A DNA stretch of 46,122 nucleotides from Gemmatimonadota bacterium (GTDB lineage Bacteria > Gemmatimonadota > Gemmatimonadetes > Gemmatimonadales > Gemmatimonadaceae): contig JARIFA010000011.1 in NCBI GenBank assembly GCA_031127075.1, positions 1 through 46,122 on the forward strand. The letters are read 5' to 3'. This document shows positions 7,923-14,944 of the stretch, piece after piece (positions within the stretch are counted from its first letter, which is position 1; every line of letters starts with the position of its first letter). Under the pieces are notes generated by a model. It was not told where the DNA came from, ran no database searches, and saw nothing but the letters and a program-made list of their open reading frames with translations. A program made the translations under genes and the position numbers.

Positions 7923-8914
7923 TGCGGACGCGTGCGTGGCGGATGGTGGGAATCGCGGCGGTGGTGATCGGGTGCGGCGGGGCGACGAGCGCGGGGGCGG
8001 GGACGCCGGCCGCGGCGACCGCGCCGACGCCGGTCAGCGTGCCGGCGAGTGCGCCGGTGCGTGCCACCGCGACGTCGGTGGGCGGTACGTCGAGCGCAGC
8101 GCCGAGTGTCGCCCCGATGCCGCGGCTCGAGCCGTGCCCCGCGCCGACGGCGGCGCCGCGGTGGTCGGTGATCCGGCTCGCGGACTATCTGCCGCGAGAC
8201 CGGTCGCGTGCGGACGTGGAGCAGGCGCTGCTCGGGAAGGCTCGGCTCGCGATCGTCGAGCGTGACCTCGGCATCACCGTGAGTGGCGTGACGTCGCGCA
8301 TCGTGGGCGAGGAGGGTGTGGGGTCGAGCTCGCAGCTGACGGACATCTTCCTCCAGCAGTTCCGGCAGGAGGTCGGTGGGCGCGTGGTGGAGGAGTGCGC
8401 GCGTTTCGTCGACGTGGGGCGTGACTCGATGGCGATCGAGTTCGCCGCGGTGGTGGCGCGGGAGACCGAGGCGGCGTCGGCGGGGTTCGAGGGGGAGGTC
8501 ACGATCGGCCAGCCCGCGTACCGCGAGAACGACAAGGTGACGCTGACGGTCAAGAGTACCGAGGGGGCGCGGGTCTACCTCTTCGCGGTGGCGAAGGATG
8601 GCTCGGCGACACTCTTCTTCCCGCACCAGTACGACACGCTGAACGTGCTGCGGCCGAACGAGGCGTTGGCGCTCCCGCGGCGTGGGAGCCCGTACGAGCT
8701 GGTGGCGAGCCTCGACCCGCGCTTCGGCGCGCCGCAGGTGGAGCACGTGCTCGCGCTCTTCTACAAGGGGCCTGGGGCGGCGCCGTTCCAAGCGCGCGAC
8801 GCGTTCACGCGGACGTTCACGAACGCGGAGATCAACCAGGCAATCATGCGGATCCCGCGGAGCCTGCGGACGCAGGCGGCGAGTGGGTATACGATCGCGA
8901 AGCGGGTGCCGTAG
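7922..8914 (+). CDS. DUF4384 domain lipoprotein
   Basis: A 330-residue envelope lipoprotein. The signal peptide ends in lipobox VVIGC. A low-complexity Ala/Thr/Val/Pro linker (about residues 20-70) leads to a conserved body, and the C-terminal third (about 185-285) is a DUF4384-like beta domain with YRENDKVTLTVKS, VYLFAVAKDGSATLFFP and a closing SYELVAS-type strand. DUF4384 domains are found in surface or secreted proteins of several phyla, often near LPP20-type lipoproteins; the role is not established. ATG 7922 is chosen over the upstream in-frame GTG at 7862 because it begins the signal peptide and overlaps the previous stop (TGATG). Confidence 0.8.
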   Translation: MRTRAWRMVGIAAVVIGCGGATSAGAGTPAAATAPTPVSVPASAPVRATATSVGGTSSAAPSVAPMPRLEPCPAPTAAPRWSVIRLADYLPRDRSRADVEQALLGKARLAIVERDLGITVSGVTSRIVGEEGVGSSSQLTDIFLQQFRQEVGGRVVEECARFVDVGRDSMAIEFAAVVARETEAASAGFEGEVTIGQPAYRENDKVTLTVKSTEGARVYLFAVAKDGSATLFFPHQYDTLNVLRPNEALALPRRGSPYELVASLDPRFGAPQVEHVLALFYKGPGAAPFQARDAFTRTFTNAEINQAIMRIPRSLRTQAASGYTIAKRVP

Positions 8915-8979
8915 GGGGGACGTACCGCGCCGTGCGGCGGTTGATGCTCCGTGCGGTCCCCGGCCGACATGGTAGGCGT

Positions 8980-8985
8980 TAACTT
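8980..8985 (+). promoter_or_regulatory. Putative -10 box for leaderless glyS
   Basis: TAACTT lies 6 nt before the glyS ATG and there is no Shine-Dalgarno sequence in the preceding 20 nt. A -10 at this distance would put the transcription start at or next to the A of the start codon. No clear -35 is seen. Confidence 0.4.
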
Positions 8986-8991
8986 TCGCCT

Positions 8992-10377
8992 ATGGCTGCC
9001 TCTTCCCGCCCCGACGTCCTCGACTCCCTCGTCAGCCTCGCCAAGCGCCGGGGCTTCATCTTCCAGTCCTCCGAGATCTACGGAGGCACCGGCTCCGTCT
9101 GGGACTACGGCCCGCTCGGCGTCGAGCTCAAGAACAACGTCAAGCAGCGCTGGTGGCACGCGATGGTCCGCGAGCGCGACGACGTCGAGGGCCTCGACGC
9201 CGCGATCCTGATGCATCCCCGCGTCTGGGAGGCCTCCGGCCACGTCGCCGGCTTCTCCGACCCCCTCGTCGACTGCAAGGCGTGCAAGGCGCGCTTCCGC
9301 GCCGACAAGCTCACCGACGCCGCCTGCCCGCGGAAGCCGTCCAAGAAACCCGGCGAGCACACCGACTGCCAGCTCACTGAGCCGCGCCAGTTCAATCTGA
9401 TGTTCAAGACCTTCATGGGGCCCGTCGAGGACTCGGCCGCCGTGGTCTACCTGCGCCCCGAGACCGCACAGGGCATCTTCGTCAACTTCCTCAACGTCCA
9501 GCAGGCCACGCGCCAGAAGGTGCCCTTCGGCATCGCCCAGATCGGCAAGGCGTTCCGCAACGAGATCACCCCGGGGAACTTCACCTTCCGCACCCGTGAG
9601 TTCGAGCAGATGGAGATGCAGTTCTTCGTCGAGCCGGGCACGGATATGGAGCACTTCGAGCGCTGGAAGCAGGCCCGCCTCGACTGGCACCTTGGCCTCG
9701 GTCTCGACCGTGACCGCCTCGAGTTCCATCAGCACACCGAGAAGGAGCTCGCGCACTACGCACGCGCCGCCTTCGACATCAACTTCGACTTCGGCGGCAC
9801 CCTGGGCTTCCAGGAGATCGAGGGCGTGCACAATCGCTCCGACTTCGACCTCCGGCAGCACCAGGAGTTCTCCTCCAAGAAGCTCGAGTATGTGGACCAG
9901 GTGCAGAACAAGCGCTATCTGCCGTACGTCATCGAGACCTCGGTCGGCGCGGATCGCGTGACGCTCGCGATCCTCGTGAACGCGCTCCGTGAGGAGGCGG
10001 TCCCGGGCGAGCAGGAAGGGCGCACGGTGATGGGCTTCCATCCCGCGCTCGCGCCGATCAAGGCGGGGATCTTCCCGCTCACCAAGAAGGACGGCCAGCC
10101 GGAGATGGCGGACAAGCTCGCCGCCGCACTGCGGAAGAAGTTCACGGTCTTCTACGACGAGGCCGGTGCCATCGGTCGGCGCTACCGCCGGCAGGACGAG
10201 GCGGGGACGCCGTTCGGCATCACCATCGACGGCGACTCGACTAAGAACGACGATGTGACGATCCGCTTCCGCGACGATATGGGGCAGATCCGCGTCTCGA
10301 CCTCACAGGTCGCCGAGGTGCTCGGCCGCTACCTCGAGGCGGATCACGCGCGCGCCGAGTCCACGCTCGCGGGCTGA
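8992..10377 (+). CDS. glyS: Glycyl-tRNA synthetase, homodimeric type
   Basis: Charges tRNA-Gly with glycine using ATP; cytoplasmic class II synthetase. The 461-residue single-chain form matches the alpha2 (eukaryote/archaeal-like) type rather than the two-subunit GlyQ/GlyS enzyme. It opens with a typical N-terminus containing [14 protein letters not shown] and YGPLG. Motif 2 region is [26 protein letters not shown] Cys-rich insert ([13 protein letters not shown]...C...C, about residues 92-125) is consistent with zinc binding. The anticodon-binding domain fills the last 130 residues. The start is ATG 8992, apparently leaderless. The downstream aminotransferase starts 4 nt after the stop, so the two form an operon. 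Confidence 0.95.
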   Translation: MAASSRPDVLDSLVSLAKRRGFIFQSSEIYGGTGSVWDYGPLGVELKNNVKQRWWHAMVRERDDVEGLDAAILMHPRVWEASGHVAGFSDPLVDCKACKARFRADKLTDAACPRKPSKKPGEHTDCQLTEPRQFNLMFKTFMGPVEDSAAVVYLRPETAQGIFVNFLNVQQATRQKVPFGIAQIGKAFRNEITPGNFTFRTREFEQMEMQFFVEPGTDMEHFERWKQARLDWHLGLGLDRDRLEFHQHTEKELAHYARAAFDINFDFGGTLGFQEIEGVHNRSDFDLRQHQEFSSKKLEYVDQVQNKRYLPYVIETSVGADRVTLAILVNALREEAVPGEQEGRTVMGFHPALAPIKAGIFPLTKKDGQPEMADKLAAALRKKFTVFYDEAGAIGRRYRRQDEAGTPFGITIDGDSTKNDDVTIRFRDDMGQIRVSTSQVAEVLGRYLEADHARAESTLAG

Positions 10378-10381
10378 GTCG

Positions 10382-11239
10382 ATGGCGATCGTCTATCTGA
10401 ACGGGGCTTTCGTCCCCGAGGCGCAGGCGCTGATCCCCGCGAACGACCGGGGCTTCATCTTCGGCGACGGGATCTACGAGGTGGTGCGTATCCTCGAGGG
10501 GCAGGTCTTCGCGTGGGACGCGCACGCCGCCCGGATGGCGCAGGGGCTCGCGGGGATCCGCATCGATGCGGTCGGGGTGGCGGACGTGGCGGCCCTGCAC
10601 GACGTCTGCACGCGGCTCGTCCGCGAGAACGACCTCGTCACGGGCGAGGCGACGGTCTACCTGCAGGTGTCGCGCGGGGCCGCCACCCGCACGCACCATT
10701 TCCCGCCGGCCGGCACGCCGGCTACGGTGTATGCGGCGGCGCAGCGCTTCACGCCGAACTTCGCGATGCGCGACCAGGGGGCGAAGGGGATCACCTTCGC
10801 CGACATCCGCTGGGCCCGCTGCGACCTCAAGACGGTGAACCTCCTCGGTCCCGTGCTCGCGCGGCAGGCCGCCAAGGAGCACGACGCGTACGAGGCGATC
10901 CTCCACCGCGACGGGATGGTCACCGAGGGGGCCGCGACCAACGCATTCGCGGTCATCGACGGGGTGCTGCGGACGCATCCGCTCACGCACCACATCCTCC
11001 CCGGGATCACGCGCGCGATCCTGATGGAGCTCGTGCGTGCGCTCGGGATCCCCTGCGAGGAGCGCCCGGTGAGCCTGCAGGAGCTCCCGGGGGTGGATGA
11101 GCTCTTCGTCTGCGGGACCACCACCGACGTCCAGCCCATCGTCACGCTCGACGGGAAGCCGATTGGCACCGGGGTCCCCGGGCCGATCACGGTCCGGATC
11201 AAGGAGGCGTTCGCCACGCGCCTCTACGGGCGGGGCTAA
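10382..11239 (+). CDS. dat: D-amino-acid aminotransferase (class IV PLP enzyme)
   Basis: Transfers amino groups between D-alanine and 2-oxo acids, supplying D-glutamate or other D-amino acids for peptidoglycan; cytoplasmic. The 285-residue length and overall pattern fit the D-alanine aminotransferase branch: an N-terminal RGFIFGDGIYEVVRI, the PLP-binding Lys150 in DLKTVNLL, and the TEGAATN phosphate-binding turn. Close relatives in the same fold are branched-chain aminotransferase and aminodeoxychorismate lyase; the Lys context (CDLKTVNLLGPV) favours D-amino-acid aminotransferase. It lies 4 nt after glyS and has no good ribosome-binding site of its own, so it is probably co-translated. Its TAA sits in the loop of a small GGGGC/GCCCC hairpin. 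Confidence 0.85.
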   Translation: MAIVYLNGAFVPEAQALIPANDRGFIFGDGIYEVVRILEGQVFAWDAHAARMAQGLAGIRIDAVGVADVAALHDVCTRLVRENDLVTGEATVYLQVSRGAATRTHHFPPAGTPATVYAAAQRFTPNFAMRDQGAKGITFADIRWARCDLKTVNLLGPVLARQAAKEHDAYEAILHRDGMVTEGAATNAFAVIDGVLRTHPLTHHILPGITRAILMELVRALGIPCEERPVSLQELPGVDELFVCGTTTDVQPIVTLDGKPIGTGVPGPITVRIKEAFATRLYGRG

Positions 11240-11289
11240 GCCCCGGCGAGCGCCACGCCGCCCGCTCCACGACCGTCGGTACCGAGTGA

Positions 11290-11295
11290 TAGATT
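11290..11295 (+). promoter_or_regulatory. Putative -10 box for the small-protein/HDAC/corA unit
   Basis: TAGATT in the 88-nt gap after dat would start transcription near 11302, leaving a 26-nt leader with GAGG 7 nt before the GTG at 11328. No clear -35 element is visible. Confidence 0.35.
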
Positions 11296-11327
11296 TCGCG
11301 CCGGAAATCCCCCACCGAGGACGTCAG

Positions 11328-11630
11328 GTGAGACACCAGCAGAGCGGCAGAACCCTCCAGCAGCACCGCACCTCCCTCTCGCCGTCCGAGGTCCTCGTGT
11401 CGGCGCGGGAATTCTTCTCGCGGCAGTCGGGCATCTACTCGGCGTTCCTCGAGAAGGAAGGTCCGAACTGGATGAGCCTGCGGGGGCAGGGCGGTGAGGA
11501 GATCGCCATCGCCGCGACCGAGGAGATGGGCGCCACGAGCGTGAGCGCCTCCTCCTACATGTTCGACGCGCAGGTGGCGCAGTTCCTCACCTCGCTCCCT
11601 CCGGCCGCGACGCCGGCGGTGGTCTCGTGA
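11328..11630 (+). CDS. Small hypothetical protein (100 aa)
   Basis: Not recognised. GTG 11328 is chosen because GAGG lies 7 nt upstream; the frame is open far back into dat, so that extension is a shadow. The N-terminal 30 residues are Gln/Arg/Ser-rich and probably flexible. The core (about 30-85) contains VLVSAREFFSRQSGIYSAFL, a Trp-Met pair, and a long Ala/Val/Ser stretch with EEIAIAATEEMGA. The tail is Pro/Ala-rich. No signal peptide or membrane helix is seen. The stop overlaps the next gene (GTGA), so the two small proteins are translationally coupled and likely work together. Confidence 0.65.
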   Translation: MRHQQSGRTLQQHRTSLSPSEVLVSAREFFSRQSGIYSAFLEKEGPNWMSLRGQGGEEIAIAATEEMGATSVSASSYMFDAQVAQFLTSLPPAATPAVVS

Positions 11631-11953
11631 GCGCGGGGGTGACGCTGCCGTTCCGCGCGCGCGGCGCGGTCCTCGCCCTCGGGGCGGACGATGCGGCGGC
11701 GATCTCGGTGCGCGTGCAGCTGCCGGAGCTCTGGGAGACGGTCGCGGTGCGCTGCGGTGGCGCGGTCAGCGTGGCGGCGCTCAAAGGGGCGGCGCTCGAG
11801 GCGTTCGGGCAGCGGCTGCACCCGGCGCACGAATACGTGATGAAGCTCCGCGGGTACGAGGTGCGCGACGAGGCCGCGACGGTGACGGCCGCCGGCGCGC
11901 AGGATGGCTCGACCTTCCTGCTGACGTACCGGCATCGTCGGCCGGTGCGGTGA
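11627..11953 (+). CDS. Small protein with possible ubiquitin-like beta-grasp fold
   Basis: 108 residues, GTG start overlapping the previous stop. The pattern resembles ubiquitin-like proteins: an opening beta strand pair (SVRVQLPELWETVAVRC), a helix (VAALKGAALEAFG), a strand (YVMKLRG), a short V-x-D-turn (YEVRDEAATVTAAGAQDG) and a final strand (STFLLTYRH). In ubiquitin the matching parts are the beta hairpin, the central helix, the LIFAGKQLEDG turn and the ESTLHLVLRL strand. There is no C-terminal Gly-Gly, so conjugation is not suggested; a YukD/EsaB-like stand-alone role is an alternative. No E1, E2, JAB peptidase or type VII secretion genes are nearby. The fold is an inference from pattern only. 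Confidence 0.6.
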   Translation: MSAGVTLPFRARGAVLALGADDAAAISVRVQLPELWETVAVRCGGAVSVAALKGAALEAFGQRLHPAHEYVMKLRGYEVRDEAATVTAAGAQDGSTFLLTYRHRRPVR

Positions 11954-11969
11954 GCGACCGGCACGGCGG

Positions 11970-12902
11970 GTGACCCACACCCCCCTCGCCCTCCTCTCGC
12001 ACGCTGACGTCGGCCGCCACGACACCGGCTGGCACCATCCGGAGCACGTGGGCCGCGTGCGCGCCATCACGAGCGCGCTGAAGTACCATCCCGAGCTCTT
12101 CATGGCCCTCGATCTCCTCGAAGGGCGGCACGCCACCGAGGCGGAACTGGCCCTCGCGCACGACCCGGCCTACGTGGCGCGGGTCCGCGAGGCCGCCGCG
12201 AGCGGTGGGGCGCGCTTCGACGCCGACACCGTCGCGAGCGAGGGGAGCTGGGACGCCGCGACCGCCGGCGCGGGCTGCGTGCTCGACGGGGTGGAGCGTG
12301 CCTTCGACGGGCGGAATCGCCGGAGCTTCGTCGCGGCGCGCCCGCCGGGCCATCACGCGCTGCGGGACCAGGCGATGGGATTCTGCCTCTTCGGCAACGT
12401 CGCGCTCGGGGCGCATCACGCGCTCCGGCTCGGCGCCTCGCGCGTGCTGATCGTCGATTGGGACGTGCACCACGGCAACGGGACGCAGGCGTTGGTCGAG
12501 CACGACGCGCGGATCCGGTTCGTCTCGATGCACCAGTGGCCCTGGTATCCGGGGAGTGGTGCGGCCGACGACCGGGGCCCGCACCAGACGGTGTGGAACG
12601 CGCCGATGGCGCCGGGCCTCGCCGCCACCACCTACCGTGCGACGCTCCTCGCGGCGATCGACGCCGCGACCGACGGCTGGGCGCCCGACCTCGTGCTCAT
12701 CTCCGCCGGCTTCGACTCGCTCGCCGGCGACCCGCTCGGCGGGTTCACCCTCGAGCCCGAGGACCTCGCCGCGGTGACGCGCGAGCTCGTGGCGCGGGCC
12801 GAGCGCTGGTGCGGCGGCCGCGTGGTGAGCGCCCTCGAGGGGGGGTACGCTCCCGCGCGGCTCGCGGCGGGCGTCGTCGCGCACCTCGAGGCGCTGCGGT
12901 AG
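11970..12902 (+). CDS. Histone-deacetylase-family zinc amidohydrolase
   Basis: A 310-residue member of the arginase/deacetylase fold that hydrolyses acetylated amines (acetylpolyamines, acetyl-lysine or related amides); cytoplasmic. The active-site signatures are complete: RPPGHHA with the two catalytic His, the zinc-binding DWDVHHGNGT (D163 to T172), and GFDSLAGDPLGG with the second Asp ligand. The C-terminal EGGY motif is present. Bacterial members include acetylpolyamine amidohydrolases and AcuC; the substrate cannot be fixed from sequence. GTG 11970 is the start, 16 nt after the ubiquitin-like gene; corA begins 8 nt after the stop, so this is an operon. Confidence 0.9.
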   Translation: MTHTPLALLSHADVGRHDTGWHHPEHVGRVRAITSALKYHPELFMALDLLEGRHATEAELALAHDPAYVARVREAAASGGARFDADTVASEGSWDAATAGAGCVLDGVERAFDGRNRRSFVAARPPGHHALRDQAMGFCLFGNVALGAHHALRLGASRVLIVDWDVHHGNGTQALVEHDARIRFVSMHQWPWYPGSGAADDRGPHQTVWNAPMAPGLAATTYRATLLAAIDAATDGWAPDLVLISAGFDSLAGDPLGGFTLEPEDLAAVTRELVARAERWCGGRVVSALEGGYAPARLAAGVVAHLEALR

Positions 12903-12910
12903 CTTCCGAT

Positions 12911-13963
12911 ATGCCTCCCTCTCGGCCGCGGAAGACGATGCGCCTCCGGCGTCGTGACGACGCCGGCACCTCGGAGGGGACGAGCGTCCCACGCTCTTGG
13001 TACCAGCCCCCCGCCGGCGCGATGCGCCGCGACCTCGACCCGGCGGAATTCCCCGAGATCATCGCCTCCGGACAGGGCACGCTCTGGGTCGACATCGACC
13101 TTCGGCACCCCGACCAGCACGCGCTCCTCGGACGCAGCTTCCAGTTCCATCCGCTGAGCATCGAGGACACGACCTCCGCCGAGGGACGCGTGAAGGTCGA
13201 GGAGTTCCCGCGCTACCTGCTCGTCGTGATCCGCGGCGTCCGCCTGATGGACGAGACGGCCGACCAGTACGACATCGAGACGTTCAACCTCTGGTGCTTC
13301 CTCGGGCCGAACCATCTCGTCACGGTGCGCGGGCCGCACGCCCCGGGGGTGGAGGCGCTGGTCGACCGCCTCGCGCGCGCGCCGGAACTCCTTGAGCGCG
13401 GTGCGAGCCGGCTGATGCACCACGTGCTCGATGCGACGGTCGATGCCTACTTCCCGATCGTCGACCAGCTCGACGCCTTCGTCGATGGGCTCGAGGAGCG
13501 CGTCTTCGTCCGCTTCGAGCAGGAAGCGCTGCGCGACATCTTCTCGGTGAAGCGTCTCGTGCTGCAGTTGCGCCGCCACCTCGCGCCGATGCGCGAGGTC
13601 TTCAACATCCTGCAGAACCGCCCATCGGCGCTGATCACCCCGGAATCGCAGATCTACTTCCGCGACGTCTACGACCACGTCATCCGGCTCAACGAAGCGC
13701 TCGATGCGTACCGCGACCTGCTCTCGAGCACGATGGACTCGTACCTCACGCAGGTCTCGAACCGGATGGGCCTCGTGACCAAGGGGCTCACGGTGGTCGC
13801 CACGCTGAGCGTGCCGTTCGTCGTCGTGAGCGGGATGTGGGGGATGAACTTCGAGGAGGTCCCGCTCTCGCACTCGCCGCACGGCTTCTGGGTGATGCTC
13901 GCCTTGCAGCTCGGGCTCGGCGCCGGGTTGATCGTCGTCCTGCGGCGTCGCGGCTGGCTCTGA
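12911..13963 (+). CDS. corA: CorA-type magnesium/divalent cation transporter
   Basis: A 350-residue inner-membrane channel for Mg2+ (and Co2+/Ni2+). The large N-terminal cytoplasmic funnel contains FHPLSIEDT and the long helical region DQLDAFVDGLEERVF. The pore signature Gly-Met-Asn lies at 311-313 (WGMNFEEVP) between two transmembrane helices, the first at about 290-310 and the last at about 322-343, followed by a basic tail. ATG 12911 is used; an internal ATG at 12938 is a less likely start. A TAGCTT box 5 nt before the ATG and absence of a Shine-Dalgarno hint at an additional leaderless promoter inside the operon. Confidence 0.93.
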   Translation: MPPSRPRKTMRLRRRDDAGTSEGTSVPRSWYQPPAGAMRRDLDPAEFPEIIASGQGTLWVDIDLRHPDQHALLGRSFQFHPLSIEDTTSAEGRVKVEEFPRYLLVVIRGVRLMDETADQYDIETFNLWCFLGPNHLVTVRGPHAPGVEALVDRLARAPELLERGASRLMHHVLDATVDAYFPIVDQLDAFVDGLEERVFVRFEQEALRDIFSVKRLVLQLRRHLAPMREVFNILQNRPSALITPESQIYFRDVYDHVIRLNEALDAYRDLLSSTMDSYLTQVSNRMGLVTKGLTVVATLSVPFVVVSGMWGMNFEEVPLSHSPHGFWVMLALQLGLGAGLIVVLRRRGWL

Positions 13964-13966
13964 CCG

Positions 13967-14944
13967 ATGTTCTGTCCCGACTGCGGGAGCTGGAACCGGA
14001 GCGCGCTGCGCGCCTGCACGCGCTGCACGCGCGCGCTCCCCGAGGTGCGCGGGCCGAGCGAGCTCCCCGATGCCCTCGTGACCGCGCTCCGGCATGCGCT
14101 CGGCGCGCGGTACCGGATCGTGCGGCGTGTGGGGAGCGGTGGGATGGCGGAGGTCTACGAGGGGCGGCACCACCTCCTCGGGCGGCGCGTCGCGGTGAAG
14201 GTGCTCCATCCGCATCTCGCGCGCGACGCGGAGATGCGGGCGCGGTTCCGGCGCGAGGCGGAGGCGGCGAGCCGGCTCGCGCATCCGTTCATCTGCTCGC
14301 CCCTCGACTTCGGCGAGGTCGGTGAGACGGTCGCGCTCGTGCAGCCCTTCCTCCCCGGTGGGTGCTTCGCCGATGAGGTGTTGGACGGCCGTCGGGTCGC
14401 CGCGCCCCGGGTGGCGCGAATCGTCACGCAGCTCGCCGCCGCACTCGATTACGCGGCGCGGCAGGGGGTCGTCCATCGCGACGTGAAGCCCGACAACGTG
14501 CTCTTCGACGAGGACGGCAACGCGATCCTCACCGACTTCGGCATCGCGAACGCGCGCTTCCAGGCGCGCCTCACCGCGGGCGGCCGGGCGATGGGGACGC
14601 CGCACTATATGGCGCCGGAGCAGGCGATGGGCCGCCTCACCGACGCGCGCACCGATCTCTACGCGCTTGGCGTGATGATGTACGAGTGCCTCGCGGGGCT
14701 GCCCCCCTTCGATGGACCGGATGGGTTCTCGATCGGATACAAGCAGGTGCACGAGGCGCCGCGCCCACTCCGTGAGGTCGCCGGCGACGTCGACCCCGCG
14801 CTCGCCGCGATCGTGATGCGCTGCCTCGACAAGGATCCCGACGCGCGCTTCCAGCGCGGGCACGACCTCGCCGACGCGCTCGCCGGCTGGCTCGCCGCGT
14901 CGGGTGGTGGCGTCGGCGCGCGTGCGGCCCGTCCGGGCGGCTGA
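13967..14944 (+). CDS. Zinc-ribbon Ser/Thr protein kinase (Hanks type)
   Basis: A 325-residue soluble protein kinase. Residues 3-22 form a four-cysteine zinc ribbon (CPDC...CTRC). The kinase domain begins near residue 47 with the glycine-rich loop GSGGMAEVYEG, the VAIK-equivalent VAVKVL, the catalytic loop HRDVKPDN (around residue 170), DFG and the APE motif (YMAPEQA), so it should be active. No transmembrane helix or PASTA repeat is present, unlike the second kinase of this window at 29816-31606. It lies 3 nt after corA and its stop overlaps priA (TGATG). The partner phosphatase and substrates are not encoded next to it. Confidence 0.92.
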   Translation: MFCPDCGSWNRSALRACTRCTRALPEVRGPSELPDALVTALRHALGARYRIVRRVGSGGMAEVYEGRHHLLGRRVAVKVLHPHLARDAEMRARFRREAEAASRLAHPFICSPLDFGEVGETVALVQPFLPGGCFADEVLDGRRVAAPRVARIVTQLAAALDYAARQGVVHRDVKPDNVLFDEDGNAILTDFGIANARFQARLTAGGRAMGTPHYMAPEQAMGRLTDARTDLYALGVMMYECLAGLPPFDGPDGFSIGYKQVHEAPRPLREVAGDVDPALAAIVMRCLDKDPDARFQRGHDLADALAGWLAASGGGVGARAARPGG

